A DNA stretch of 64,000 nt. Source: Neisseria brasiliensis. Lineage in GTDB: Bacteria; Pseudomonadota; Gammaproteobacteria; Burkholderiales; Neisseriaceae. Within the stretch, counting starts at the first letter, position 1, and each line of letters opens with the position of its first letter. Positions 22,286 through 31,479 of the stretch are shown piece after piece. A program made the position numbers and the translations under genes. The DNA is taken from positions 930,001 to 994,000 of the forward strand of contig NZ_CP046027.1 of NCBI RefSeq assembly GCF_009671065.1. Reading direction: 5' to 3'. The notes under the pieces are model-generated. The model made no database searches, had not been told where the DNA came from, and worked only from the letters and a program-made list of their open reading frames with translations.

Positions 22286-24661
22286 TCAGAATGTAGTACC
22301 CAATTGGAATTGGAAGCGTTGGATTTCATCGCCTTCTTTTTTCTTAATCGGATAAGCATAACTGAATTTCATCGGACCCAAAGGCGAGAGCCAAGTCACC
22401 GCCGCACCGGCAGAGTAACGCAACTCTTCTTTAAAGGTCGATTTGTGGTTAACACCTAGGCCATAGACATTGTTGCCATTATCATTTTGTTTATCACCGT
22501 AGGTTTTACCGTCCCACACGCTGCCCGCATCGGCAAACATGCTCAAACGCACGGTGCGCGCATCTTTGATGCCTGGCATTGGGAACAGCAATTCAGCCGA
22601 TACGTTGGCTTTTCGGTTACCACCATAGCTGATTTTGTCGCCGTATTCATCATATACTTTCGGGCCTAAGGTGCCGCTTTCAAAGCCGCGTACTGAGCCT
22701 AAACCGCCACCGTAGAAGTTTTCAAAGAACGGCATGGTTTTGGTATTGCCGTAGCTGTTGCCATAGCCCACTTCACCACCCAACATCAGGGTTAAATCTT
22801 TGCTCAGTGGGAAGAACCAAGTCTGATTATGAGTCAGAGTGTAGTATTTCAAATCGCTGCCCGGCAAGGCCACTTCACCATTAATACCGGTCATGTAGCC
22901 GCGGGTCGGCCACAAGGCATTATCGGTTTTATTGCGCCCCCAGCCGATGGTGCCTTTGTACAGCCAGCCTTTGTAGCTGCCGATTTCACTACCGGTATGG
23001 TCTTGCATAAACTCTTTATATCGCTTCGGCGCGCCGGTATAGGTGTTCACCTTCAAATGCTCAGCCGCCAAACCGAAATTCACACGGTCGTATTCGGTAA
23101 TCGGCACACCCATGCGCAAACCGCCGCCGACGGTAGTGGTTTGATATTGTTTCGCGCTGGAAGACGCTTTACGCGGGTCGTATTTGCGGCCGTAAATGTC
23201 GTAGCCCAAGCTCACGCCATCCGGTGTAAAGTATGGATCGGTAAACGACAGCGAGCCATTGAGCGTGGTTTTACTGCGCGACAAACGGGCAGAAGCGGAT
23301 TTACCGGTACCGAACAAGTTATCCTGCGCCACACCGGCGGAAACCACCATACCGGTATCCTGCACCCAACCTGCGCTCAAGTCCAGCGAGCCGGTCGAAC
23401 GTTCAGTCAGGCTCATGTTCAAATCGACTTGGTCAGGCGTGCCGGCCACTGGTTTGGCATCGAATTGTACGTTGTCAAAATAGCCCAACAATTCCACGCG
23501 TTCTTTAGAGCGTTGCAGCTTAGACGTATCGTAAGGTGCGGCTTCCATTTGGCGCAATTCGCGGCGAATCACTTCATCACGGGTTTTGTTGTTGCCGGTG
23601 ATGTTGATTTCGTTTACATAGACTTTGCGACCCGGTTCGATGTGCAACACAAAATCCACCACTTTGGTTTCCGGATTCGGTTGCGGCTGTACATTCACTT
23701 CACTAAAGGCATAACCGGCGCTACCCATGCGGTTTTGAATGCCTTCCAGCGCAGTCACCATTTGCTGGCGTTCGTACCACTTGCCTTCTTTCATTTTCAG
23801 CAGTTTGTACAAATCTTCTTTCGGCACTTCGCGCGTGTCGCCTTCAATGTGCACTTTACCCCAACGGAAACGCTCGCCTTCATCCACCACCACTTTGATG
23901 GTTTGTTGGGTTTTGTCTTCGTTGGTTTGAATGTCGGTATCTAAAATGCGGAAGCCGAAATAGCCGTTGTTTTGATAGAAATCATTCACGCGCTGCATGT
24001 CTTGCGCGAATTTTTGTTCGTTGAATTGATTGCTTTTGGTCAGCCACGTCCACATGCCGCCTTCACTCAACGACATTTGTTTCATCAGCTTGCGGTCAGA
24101 ATATTTTTCGTTGCCTTCAAACTCAATGTTAGTGATTTTAGTGGTTTTACCTTCTTCTACCGCGATATCAATCGCAACACGGTTACGCGCCAACTTAGTC
24201 ACAGTCGGCTTGATTTCTACCGACTGTTTGCCGCGGCTCATGTATTCTTGTTTCAGGCCGGCAATGGCTTGATTCAAAGTTGCTTGGTTGAAATATTGCG
24301 ATTGCGCCAAACCGAACGCTTCCAAGTTTTTCTTGATGGCATCGTTTTGCAGCATTTTCGCGCCAGTGATGTTCAAAGTGGCGATGGTCGGACGCTCAAC
24401 CACGGTCAGCAGCACTTGATTGCCCAAGGTTTCCACGCGCACATCGTCAAAGAAGCCCGTAGCATACAGGTTGCGGATGATTTCTTCACTGCGCTCATCG
24501 CTGAAGTTGTCGCCCACTTTGACCGGCAGGTAGTTGAACACGGTGCTCGGCTCAGTGCGTTGCAAACCTTCGACACGAATATCCTGAATGGTGAAATCGG
24601 CCAATGCCAAAGGCGCCAAACCCAACATCATCAAAGCAGAAGCAATCTGTTTTAATTTCAT
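22286..24661 (-). CDS. bamA: Outer-membrane protein assembly factor BamA (Omp85)
   Basis: A 791-residue essential insertase for outer-membrane beta-barrels. A signal peptide (MKLKQIASALMMLGLAPLALA) is followed by five POTRA domains (about 22-420, starting FTIQDIRVEGLQRTEPSTVF) and a 16-strand barrel with the VRGF motif (GGLGSVRGFESGTLGP) in loop 6. The C-terminal Phe (FQLGTTF) is the barrel targeting signature. I chose the ATG at 24661 because the signal peptide starts there; a longer frame upstream would overlap rseP. It follows rseP by 4 bases, so coupling is likely. Confidence 0.97.
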   Translation of the reverse strand: MKLKQIASALMMLGLAPLALADFTIQDIRVEGLQRTEPSTVFNYLPVKVGDNFSDERSEEIIRNLYATGFFDDVRVETLGNQVLLTVVERPTIATLNITGAKMLQNDAIKKNLEAFGLAQSQYFNQATLNQAIAGLKQEYMSRGKQSVEIKPTVTKLARNRVAIDIAVEEGKTTKITNIEFEGNEKYSDRKLMKQMSLSEGGMWTWLTKSNQFNEQKFAQDMQRVNDFYQNNGYFGFRILDTDIQTNEDKTQQTIKVVVDEGERFRWGKVHIEGDTREVPKEDLYKLLKMKEGKWYERQQMVTALEGIQNRMGSAGYAFSEVNVQPQPNPETKVVDFVLHIEPGRKVYVNEINITGNNKTRDEVIRRELRQMEAAPYDTSKLQRSKERVELLGYFDNVQFDAKPVAGTPDQVDLNMSLTERSTGSLDLSAGWVQDTGMVVSAGVAQDNLFGTGKSASARLSRSKTTLNGSLSFTDPYFTPDGVSLGYDIYGRKYDPRKASSSAKQYQTTTVGGGLRMGVPITEYDRVNFGLAAEHLKVNTYTGAPKRYKEFMQDHTGSEIGSYKGWLYKGTIGWGRNKTDNALWPTRGYMTGINGEVALPGSDLKYYTLTHNQTWFFPLSKDLTLMLGGEVGYGNSYGNTKTMPFFENFYGGGLGSVRGFESGTLGPKVYDEYGDKISYGGNRKANVSAELLFPMPGIKDARTVRLSMFADAGSVWDGKTYGDKQNDNGNNVYGLGVNHKSTFKEELRYSAGAAVTWLSPLGPMKFSYAYPIKKKEGDEIQRFQFQLGTTF

Positions 24662-24665
24662 ACAA

Positions 24666-26006
24666 TTATCCAAACAAACGATTAATATCATTAAAGAACG
24701 CCACCGCCATCAACATCAGCATGGCAGCCAGACCGAATCGTAAACCGATGGCCTGAATGCGCTCGCTCAACGGCTTTCCGCGTATCCATTCGGCGGTATA
24801 ATACACCAAGTGACCGCCGTCTAAAACAGGCACCGGCAGCAAGTTGAGAATACCCAAACTGATGCTGACCAAGGCCAAAAATTCCAAATAACTCTGCAAG
24901 CCCAATGAAGCCGAACGACCGGCCACATCGGCAATCGTCAACGGCCCCGAAACATGGCTGGCCGAAGCGTTGCCGGTAATCAGCTTACCGAAAAATTTCA
25001 AGGTAGTGGCCGAATAGCCGACCATTTTATCCCAGCCCATTTGAAAGGCTTCGCCGACCGACGGCGTGTATTGGAAGCGAACTTGCTTATCCCACGCTTC
25101 ATCACGCTGCGCAGCCACGCCGACACGGCCGACTAAGGTGCCGTCTTTCAATTCTACGGTATTGGGGCGTAAGGCCGTCTGAAAGATTTGGCCGTCGCGC
25201 TCATACACCACTTCCAGCTTCTTGCCTGGGCTGTCGCGGAACAATTCCGCCCAAGCCGCCCATTCGCCGATTTCGCGACCATCGGCACTGATCAGCTTAT
25301 CGCCCGTTTTCAAACCGGCTTGCTCGGCCGGGCTGCCTTCCTGCACGAAGCCGACATGGTTGGTGATTTTAAAAGGCCACAAGCCGATGTTGCCGTTATT
25401 TTTCGCAATTTTACCCGCTTCCGGCGTACCGGCGGCGTCAATCACGCGCATTGCGTCTTGCCCAGAAGCCGTCTGAACGGCCACATCCACCTTGCCTGCT
25501 TCCACGTTCAAAATAATTTCGGTTTGCGCATCGCCCCACTCGCCAACAGCGGTGCCATTGACCGACTGGATTTTATCGCCCGGCTGGAAACCCGCTTTGG
25601 CGGCGATACTGGCCGGTTCGACCATGCCGACATACGGGCGGATTTCGGTCACACCGAAAGAAAAACTCAAGCCATACAGCAACACCGCCAAAGCCAGATT
25701 GGTCAGCGGGCCGGCAGCGACGATGGCAATTTTCTTGGCCGGATGCTGCTTATCGAAGGCATAAGGCAAGTCTTGTTCCGACACATTGCCTTCGCGCGTA
25801 TCGACCATTTTCACATAGCCGCCCAACGGAATCGGCGCCAAACACCATTCGGTGTCGCCACGTTTTTTAGTGAAAAACGGCTTACCGAAGCCGACAGAAA
25901 AGCGCAAGACTTTCACGCCGCACCAACGCGCCACAATATAATGGCCGAATTCGTGCAGGCTGACCAGAATCAGAATCGCCACGAGAAATGCTAATAAGGT
26001 TTGCAA
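24666..26006 (-). CDS. rseP: RseP-type site-2 intramembrane metalloprotease
   Basis: A 446-residue zinc protease that cleaves membrane-bound substrates such as anti-sigma factors and leftover signal peptides. The HEFGH zinc motif is at residues 18-22, the second metal ligand motif is NLLPVPVLDGGH near the C-terminus, and two PDZ domains lie between (about 110-200 and 205-290). DUS within the gene encode AVQTAS and FQTAL. It is followed closely by bamA. No rseA is in the window. Confidence 0.94.
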   Translation of the reverse strand: MQTLLAFLVAILILVSLHEFGHYIVARWCGVKVLRFSVGFGKPFFTKKRGDTEWCLAPIPLGGYVKMVDTREGNVSEQDLPYAFDKQHPAKKIAIVAAGPLTNLALAVLLYGLSFSFGVTEIRPYVGMVEPASIAAKAGFQPGDKIQSVNGTAVGEWGDAQTEIILNVEAGKVDVAVQTASGQDAMRVIDAAGTPEAGKIAKNNGNIGLWPFKITNHVGFVQEGSPAEQAGLKTGDKLISADGREIGEWAAWAELFRDSPGKKLEVVYERDGQIFQTALRPNTVELKDGTLVGRVGVAAQRDEAWDKQVRFQYTPSVGEAFQMGWDKMVGYSATTLKFFGKLITGNASASHVSGPLTIADVAGRSASLGLQSYLEFLALVSISLGILNLLPVPVLDGGHLVYYTAEWIRGKPLSERIQAIGLRFGLAAMLMLMAVAFFNDINRLFG

Positions 26007-26070
26007 AAAAGTCCCCTAAGATTTGATGTTGTGTGTTCAGACGGCCTGAATGAAACATGCCGTCTGAACA

Positions 26071-27255
26071 TTATTTTAAACGCTTAATGCATGCTTGCGC
26101 TTGCATACGTGTGTGTGCATCTTGTGCCAGCAGGCTTTCAATATCGTGCAGGCCGTCTGAAACATTATGCGCCAAACAATCGGCCACCACTTTGGCAATG
26201 TCGGTAAAACGGATTTTGCCGTCCAAAAACGCGGCCACGGCGATTTCGTTGGCGGCGTTCAACACGCAAGGCGCGGCACCACCGGCATGCATGGCTTCGT
26301 AGGCCAGCTTCAAACACGGAAAGCGGTTGAAATCAGGCTCTTTAAAGGTTAAAGCCGACAAACTGCCGAAATCCAACGCGCCCACGCCCGATTCAATGCG
26401 CTCGGGCAAGCCCAAGCAATAGGCAATCGGCGTGCGCATATCGGGATTGCCCATTTGCGCCAACACCGAGCCATCAAGATAACGCACCATGCTGTGAATC
26501 ACGGATTGTGGGTGAATCACCACTTCGAGCTTCTCGGGTGGGCAGTTAAACAGCCAATGCGCTTCAATCAGCTCCAAGCCTTTATTCATCATCGAAGCGG
26601 AATCGACCGAAATTTTCTGCCCCATGCTCCAATTCGGATGCTTCACCGCTTGCGCCGGCGTGATGCTGTCGAATGTGGCCAAATCAGTTTCGAGAAACGG
26701 GCCGCCTGAAGCGGTCAAAATAATCGATTGGATGCCATGCTCGTTCAGACGGCCTTGATAATCACGCGGCAACACTTGGAAAATGGCATTGTGTTCGCTG
26801 TCGATCGGCAACACGGTCGCGCCATTGGCTTTGGCGGTTTCCATAAACAACGCACCGGATACGACCAAGGTTTCTTTGTTCGCCAAATAAATGGTTTTAC
26901 CTTTTTGCGCTGCCGCCAAAGCGGAAGGTAAACCGGCCGCGCCGACAATCGCACACATTACGCCGCTAACTTGCTCATCGCTCGCCACATCAATCAAAGC
27001 TTGCGCACCATAAAGCACTTGGGTTTTGCAGCCCTTGGCTTGCAGCAAGTTTTGCAACTTCGCGGCGTGTTCGCCATCGGCCACCACCGCATATTCAGGC
27101 GCAAATTGCACACATTGCGCTGCCAATTTCTCAACCTGCTTGTGCCCTGCCAGCGCGAAAACGCGAAATTTATCAGGGTGGCGCGCAATCACGTCTAAGG
27201 TGCTGACGCCGATACTGCCGGTGCTGCCTAAAATGGTGAGAACTTGTGTGGTCAT
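26071..27255 (-). CDS. dxr: 1-deoxy-D-xylulose 5-phosphate reductoisomerase
   Basis: A 394-residue NADPH enzyme converting DXP to MEP in isoprenoid synthesis, which feeds UppS upstream in the cluster. It has the N-terminal dinucleotide-binding motif ILGSTGSIGVSTLDV, NKETLV, the metal-binding PIDSEHNAIFQ and TASGGPFLE, and the substrate loop PNWSMGQKISVDSASMMNKG. Its length matches the family. It follows cdsA, with two DUS hairpins in the gap. Confidence 0.97.
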   Translation of the reverse strand: MTTQVLTILGSTGSIGVSTLDVIARHPDKFRVFALAGHKQVEKLAAQCVQFAPEYAVVADGEHAAKLQNLLQAKGCKTQVLYGAQALIDVASDEQVSGVMCAIVGAAGLPSALAAAQKGKTIYLANKETLVVSGALFMETAKANGATVLPIDSEHNAIFQVLPRDYQGRLNEHGIQSIILTASGGPFLETDLATFDSITPAQAVKHPNWSMGQKISVDSASMMNKGLELIEAHWLFNCPPEKLEVVIHPQSVIHSMVRYLDGSVLAQMGNPDMRTPIAYCLGLPERIESGVGALDFGSLSALTFKEPDFNRFPCLKLAYEAMHAGGAAPCVLNAANEIAVAAFLDGKIRFTDIAKVVADCLAHNVSDGLHDIESLLAQDAHTRMQAQACIKRLK

Positions 27256-27271
27256 GGTTTGATTTCTGCTT

Positions 27272-27298
27272 AGGCCGTCTGAAACGTTCAGACGGCAT
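27272..27298. terminator. DUS hairpin before dxr
   Basis: GCCGTCTGAA/TTCAGACGGC, loop 3 bases, in the cdsA-dxr gap. Confidence 0.6.
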
Positions 27299-27327
27299 AG
27301 AATAAAATGTTTACTGCTTTAAAGGGA

Positions 27328-27374
27328 TAGGCCGTCTGAAAACCATGAGATAGTTTTCAGTTCAGACGGCCTTT
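27328..27374. terminator. DUS inverted repeat after cdsA
   Basis: AGGCCGTCTGAAAAC paired with GTTTTCAG..TTCAGACGGCCT at the cdsA stop. With the hairpin at 27272 it makes two tandem DUS structures in one gap, hinting that dxr has its own promoter. Confidence 0.6.
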
Positions 27375-28170
27375 AATTCAAAATTGCCATCATTGCGGCA
27401 TACACGCTCAAGACCGCAATCAGGCTGTCCACGCGGTCGAACACGCCGCCGTGTCCGGGCAACAGGTTGCTGCTGTCTTTAATACCGGCGGCACGTTTGA
27501 GCCAGCTTTCCAGCAAATCGCCGCACACACTCACCACAGTCAAGACGAAACCAATCAACAGCACATTCAGCCAACTGGTTTCAAACGCCAGCCAATCCGC
27601 ATACCATACCCAAGTCATGTATAAAGCCACGCATATTGCGCCGCCGACAGCGCCTTCCCAGCTTTTTCCCGGGCTGATGGTGGGGGCAATTTTGTTTTTG
27701 CCGAATGCTTTGCCAGTGAAATAGGCAAAAATATCGGCCACCCACACCAAACCCATTATCGCTAACAGTGATACGGCACTTTCAGGGCTGGGGCGCAGAT
27801 CGACTAATGCATACCAAAACGGTAGCATCAGCATCCAGCCGGTGGCATACGCTTGCCAACCGCCTTTCAGCGTCCATTTATACTTCAGCCACAGCGGCAT
27901 AATCAGCAGCCAAAATACCAACACGGCATACCACACCACATTCGGCAGCTTCCAATCGCCTAAATAGGCGATGATGCCGAAAATCAGGCTGGCGACAATG
28001 AAATGGTTGATTTGGATTTTGGTTAAGCCGCTCATGCGGGCATATTCCCACAGGGCGACCAATGCAATCAGGCCGCTAAATGCTGCCCACAGGCCGTCAG
28101 GTGCATAAAACAGCATGCCCAACATCACGGGCAGTAACACCAGCGCGGTAAGGATTCGTTGTTTCAACAT
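27373..28170 (-). CDS. cdsA: Phosphatidate cytidylyltransferase
   Basis: A 265-residue polytopic enzyme making CDP-diacylglycerol from phosphatidate and CTP. The family signature SxLKRxxxxKDxxxxxPGHGGxxDRxD is seen as SWLKRAAGIKDSSNLLPGHG followed by GVFDRVDS near the C-terminus. The N-terminal two thirds are about six membrane helices. It starts 4 bases after the uppS stop, pointing to coupled expression. Confidence 0.96.
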   Translation of the reverse strand: MLKQRILTALVLLPVMLGMLFYAPDGLWAAFSGLIALVALWEYARMSGLTKIQINHFIVASLIFGIIAYLGDWKLPNVVWYAVLVFWLLIMPLWLKYKWTLKGGWQAYATGWMLMLPFWYALVDLRPSPESAVSLLAIMGLVWVADIFAYFTGKAFGKNKIAPTISPGKSWEGAVGGAICVALYMTWVWYADWLAFETSWLNVLLIGFVLTVVSVCGDLLESWLKRAAGIKDSSNLLPGHGGVFDRVDSLIAVLSVYAAMMAILN

Positions 28171-28174
28171 CGTT

Positions 28175-28921
28175 TCAACCCCTTTGCTGCTCTACCGGCA
28201 ATTGCTCGGAAGTGCGTCCGAAACGGCGTTCGCGGTTTTGGAAAGATGCAATGGCCGCGCTTAAGGCTTTTTCGTCGAAATCCGGCCACAGCACATCGGT
28301 AAAATACAGCTCGGCATAAGCCATCTGCCACAATAGGAAATTACTGATGCGGGTTTCACCGCCGGTACGGATAAACAAATCCGGTTCGGGCGCATCGCCC
28401 AGCATCAAATAGCGGCTGATGAGCGCTTCGGTGATTTCGCTATGGCCCTCGGCCACCACCTTGTTGGCCGCCTGCAAAATATCCCAGCGGCCGCCGTAAT
28501 CAACGGCAATACTCAAGGTTAAGCCTGTATTGTCGGCGGTCAGCGCCTCACCGGCCTCAATCCCCGCCACAATATCGGCATGAAACCGCTCGCGGCTGCC
28601 GATCACTTTCAAGCGCATATTATTTTCGTGCAAACGCTTCACCTGCTTTTGCAAAGCCTGCAAAAACAGCCCCATCAGAAAAGAAACCTCATCTTCGGGG
28701 CGGCGCCAGTTTTCTGTTGAAAAGGCAAACACGGTCAAGTATTGCACGCCCATTTCGGCACAGTACTTCACCATGGTCTCAAGCGCATCAAGGCCGCGTT
28801 TGTGCCCCATCACGCGGGGCAGAAAGCGTTTTTTCGCCCAACGGCCGTTGCCGTCCATAATCACGGCGATGTGACGTGGCACGTCGGTATACGCCAAAAT
28901 TGTCTGCGTACTGCTGTTCAT
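28175..28921 (-). CDS. uppS: Undecaprenyl diphosphate synthase
   Basis: A 248-residue cis-prenyltransferase making the undecaprenyl carrier for peptidoglycan and LOS. Motifs: IMDGNGRWAKKR (catalytic Asp), HKRGLDAL, FAFSTENWRRP, RTGGETRISNFLLWQ and the late ELYFTDVLWPDF. I chose the ATG at 28921 (MNSSTQTILAY), with GAGGC 6-10 bases upstream; the frame stays open 13 codons further. It lies between frr and cdsA as in most proteobacteria. Confidence 0.96.
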   Translation of the reverse strand: MNSSTQTILAYTDVPRHIAVIMDGNGRWAKKRFLPRVMGHKRGLDALETMVKYCAEMGVQYLTVFAFSTENWRRPEDEVSFLMGLFLQALQKQVKRLHENNMRLKVIGSRERFHADIVAGIEAGEALTADNTGLTLSIAVDYGGRWDILQAANKVVAEGHSEITEALISRYLMLGDAPEPDLFIRTGGETRISNFLLWQMAYAELYFTDVLWPDFDEKALSAAIASFQNRERRFGRTSEQLPVEQQRG

Positions 28922-28995
28922 GTTTGCCTCATTGGAAGAACGACTGCAAAGACAGGGCAAACTGCCCTGTCTGTTTCAAATCCTAATGTTTGGAT

Positions 28996-29553
28996 TTAGA
29001 TGGCCATCAAATCTTCTTCTTTGGCAGCCAAAGTTTTATCTACTTCGGCGATGTATTTATCGGTCAGTTTTTGCACCGCTTCTTCACCACGACGTGCATC
29101 ATCTTCCGGTACTTCTTTGTCTTTCAACAATTTTTTGATGTGGTCGTTGGCATCGCGGCGCACATTGCGGATAGACACGCGGCCTTCCTCGGCTTCGCTG
29201 CGCACCACTTTAATCAGGTCTTTACGACGCTCTTCGGTCAACATCGGCATCGGCACGCGAATCAAATCGCCCACTGCGGCAGGGTTCAAACCCAAATTAG
29301 AATCGCGAATTGCTTTTTCCACTTTAGCCGCCATATTGCTTTCAAACGGTTTCACGCCGATGGTGCGCGAGTCGATCAAAGTCACGTTGGCTACTTGGCT
29401 CACCGGCACCATGCTGCCCCAATATTCCACTTCCACTTGATCCAATAAGCCGGTATGCGCACGACCGGTGCGGACTTTAGACAGGTTTTCCTTCAGCACT
29501 TCCAATGAACGCTGCATTTTGCTTTCAGCAGTTTTTTGAATATCACTAATCAT
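28996..29553 (-). CDS. frr: Ribosome recycling factor
   Basis: A 185-residue tRNA-mimic protein that, with EF-G, splits post-termination ribosomes. The two-domain signature is clear: KTAESKMQRSLEVLKENLSKVRTGRA at the N-terminus (three-helix bundle), the small beta domain (about 30-105) and the VRRDANDHIKKLLKD motif. Normally it follows pyrH directly; here a reversed lipoprotein gene and about 800 bases intervene, so frr must have its own promoter. Confidence 0.97.
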   Translation of the reverse strand: MISDIQKTAESKMQRSLEVLKENLSKVRTGRAHTGLLDQVEVEYWGSMVPVSQVANVTLIDSRTIGVKPFESNMAAKVEKAIRDSNLGLNPAAVGDLIRVPMPMLTEERRKDLIKVVRSEAEEGRVSIRNVRRDANDHIKKLLKDKEVPEDDARRGEEAVQKLTDKYIAEVDKTLAAKEEDLMAI

Positions 29554-29887
29554 TTCTTAGCTCACTTATTATTAAAATCAAACAGATAAGGACTCAGGCC
29601 GTCTGAAACGCGCTTTTTGGGCACACAAATCGGCTTAATAACGTTGAATAGTACCGTTATTAAGGCATTCCGACAAGCCAAACCGTTCAGACGACCTTGT
29701 TTTTTAACCGATATTTAACAATTAAGTTTTGATGTTCATCTTTGTCTATTCATCTGAATATCTTCTGTACACTATTTAAACCTTCTATCATGTTTATTTT
29801 GGAAAATATTTTTTTACATATATTATCAATTTACCACTCAATGTGTAGAATAACCTAAAAAATCTTCACCCAAAAAAAGGAAATAGT
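29554..29887. other. AT-rich intergenic region between frr and a lipoprotein gene
   Basis: A divergent promoter region of about 330 bases. It holds one intact DUS (about 29598), one mutated DUS (TTCAGACGACC near 29688) and a perfect 10-bp inverted repeat CTTAATAACG/CGTTATTAAG (29634-29643 and 29655-29664). It is strongly AT-rich from 29700 on. No open frame of note. Confidence 0.5.
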
Positions 29888-30367
29888 ATGAAAATTTTAC
29901 TGAATAGCATGATTGCAGCAGGTCTCACTTTATCTATCCTAAGCGGCTGCGCATCTGTAAGCATGGCAGATGCAACTGCTTCTAATAAAGCCAAAGAATT
30001 TAACAAACCGTCAGAAGGAAATGCAGGTTTATATGTTTATCGAGACAGCTTTGTTGGAAAAGCATTGAAAAAAGATATCTGGGTAGATGGCGAATGCTTG
30101 GGTCAATCTGCAGATAAAGTCTTCTTTTATAGAGAAGTTACTGGTAATCAACCTCATAAATTATCTACTGAATCAGAGTTTTCAGAAAATCACTTAACAA
30201 TTAATACCGATGCCGGTAAAAATTATTTCGTTCGTCAATATATCAAAATGGGAGCCTTTGTTGGTGGTGCAAATTTGGAACAAGTAGATGAAGCAACAGG
30301 GAAAGCCGCAATCTCTCGTCTAAATATGGCTACACCTGGCAACTGTGATAAAGTCCTACCAAAATAA
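29888..30367 (+). CDS. DUF2846-like lipoprotein
   Basis: A 159-residue predicted lipoprotein with lipobox LSGC (Cys at residue 21). The mature part resembles DUF2846 proteins: GLYVYRDSFVGKALKKDIWVDGECLG and NYFVRQYIKMGAF, a small beta-rich domain. AAAGGAAATAG precedes the ATG. It lies on the opposite strand between pyrH and frr, two genes normally adjacent, and its codons are visibly AT-richer than its neighbours', suggesting insertion by transfer. A DUS terminator is shared with pyrH. The function is unknown. Confidence 0.8.
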   Translation: MKILLNSMIAAGLTLSILSGCASVSMADATASNKAKEFNKPSEGNAGLYVYRDSFVGKALKKDIWVDGECLGQSADKVFFYREVTGNQPHKLSTESEFSENHLTINTDAGKNYFVRQYIKMGAFVGGANLEQVDEATGKAAISRLNMATPGNCDKVLPK

Positions 30368-30387
30368 TAAAACGAAATGATTCAAAA

Positions 30388-30416
30388 AGGCCGTCTGAAA
30401 TTTTTTCAGACGGCCT
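30388..30416. terminator. DUS terminator between convergent lipoprotein gene and pyrH
   Basis: AGGCCGTCTGAAA and TTTCAGACGGCCT with a 3-base loop of T; serves both convergent genes. Confidence 0.75.
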
Positions 30417-30450
30417 CTCTTCATAAAGCATTCAGCTATGCAACCACGGC

Positions 30451-31170
30451 TTAACAATGCACCAATGTTCCTTCGTCTTCACCCAAAATCACGTTTCTCA
30501 GCGCGCCATCTTTGGCGATACCGAACACAACGATATTGAGTTTGCGCTCACGGCACAAGGCAAATGCGGTGGCGTCCATGACTTTCAGGTTTTTGTTCAG
30601 CGCTTCGTCAAAAGTGATGGTTTCGTAGCGGGTGGCCGATGGGTCTTTTTTCGGGTCAGCAGTATACACGCCATCCACGTTGGTGGCTTTCAGCATCACA
30701 TCGCAGTTCATTTCTGCACCGCGCAAGGCAGCAGCGGTATCGGTGGTGAAGAACGGGTTACCGGTACCCGCGGCGAAAATCAATACTTTGCCTTCTTCCA
30801 AATACTGAATGGCTTTCGGACGGGCATAGGTTTCGGCGATTTGCTGCATGCTCAAAGCAGATTGCACACGGGCTTTCAAGCCCAATGATTCGAAAGCGTC
30901 TTTCAAGGCCAAGGCGTTCATCACGGTGGCCATCATGCCCATATAGTCGGCGGTGGCGCGATCCATGCTGCCGGCTTGTGCGGATACGCCGCGGAAAATA
31001 TTGCCGCCACCGACCACTACGCCAACTTGTACACCCAAATCAACAATTTCTTTGACTTGGCCGACAATTTGCATGATGGTGTCGCGATTGATGCCGAACG
31101 CATCTTTGCCCATCAGGGCTTCGCCTGAGAGTTTCAATAATACGCGTTTGTATTTTACTTGCTGGGTCAT
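30451..31170 (-). CDS. pyrH: UMP kinase
   Basis: A 239-residue amino-acid-kinase-fold enzyme that phosphorylates UMP to UDP. Motifs: LLKLSGEALMG (phosphate loop), GVVVGGGNIFRG, ADYMGMMATVMNALAL and ATNVDGVYTADPKKDP. The fold is regulated allosterically by GTP and UTP in proteobacteria. It follows tsf in direction but with a 309-base gap holding DUS pairs, so separate transcription is likely. Confidence 0.97.
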   Translation of the reverse strand: MTQQVKYKRVLLKLSGEALMGKDAFGINRDTIMQIVGQVKEIVDLGVQVGVVVGGGNIFRGVSAQAGSMDRATADYMGMMATVMNALALKDAFESLGLKARVQSALSMQQIAETYARPKAIQYLEEGKVLIFAAGTGNPFFTTDTAAALRGAEMNCDVMLKATNVDGVYTADPKKDPSATRYETITFDEALNKNLKVMDATAFALCRERKLNIVVFGIAKDGALRNVILGEDEGTLVHC

Positions 31171-31198
31171 GGGAATGCCTTTTCTTTACGGGTTTACA

Positions 31199-31236
31199 GA
31201 GGCCGTCTGAACATTGGATTAAGTTTTCAGACGGCA
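31199..31236. terminator. DUS inverted repeat upstream of pyrH
   Basis: GGCCGTCTGAA and TTCAGACGGC around an 11-base loop in the tsf-pyrH gap, close to the pyrH start. Confidence 0.5.
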
Positions 31237-31420
31237 TTTAAGATACAAATAGGGATATGCGTAATGAGTGGTTCAACAAGGGTAAACGCTTTGAATTTTC
31301 TGCAATTTTAGTATTTTTCTTTAGATAAATCAAAGCATGTGTTTTATATATGTTCAACTCATTCAGCTTTCAGACGGCCTATATAATGATAAATCAACAG
31401 GCCGTCTGAATAAAATTCTC
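31237..31420. other. tsf-pyrH intergenic spacer
   Basis: AT-rich with an outward-facing DUS pair (31368-31378 and 31400-31410). It probably contains the pyrH promoter. No gene seen. Confidence 0.45.
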
Positions 31421-31464
31421 AAAAAAAAGCACCCTGATTCAATATGAATGAATCCAGGTGCTTT
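31421..31464 (-). terminator. Rho-independent terminator after tsf
   Basis: Stem AAAGCACCTG-like arms (31426-31436 and 31455-31464) with a minus-strand T-run from the A8 tract at 31421. Not DUS-based. Confidence 0.8.
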
Positions 31465-31479
31465 CTTATTCATGGCTGA

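Noticed and set aside
22829..23944. A 371-codon open frame antisense to bamA
   Set aside because: No start site or domain; bamA explains the region.
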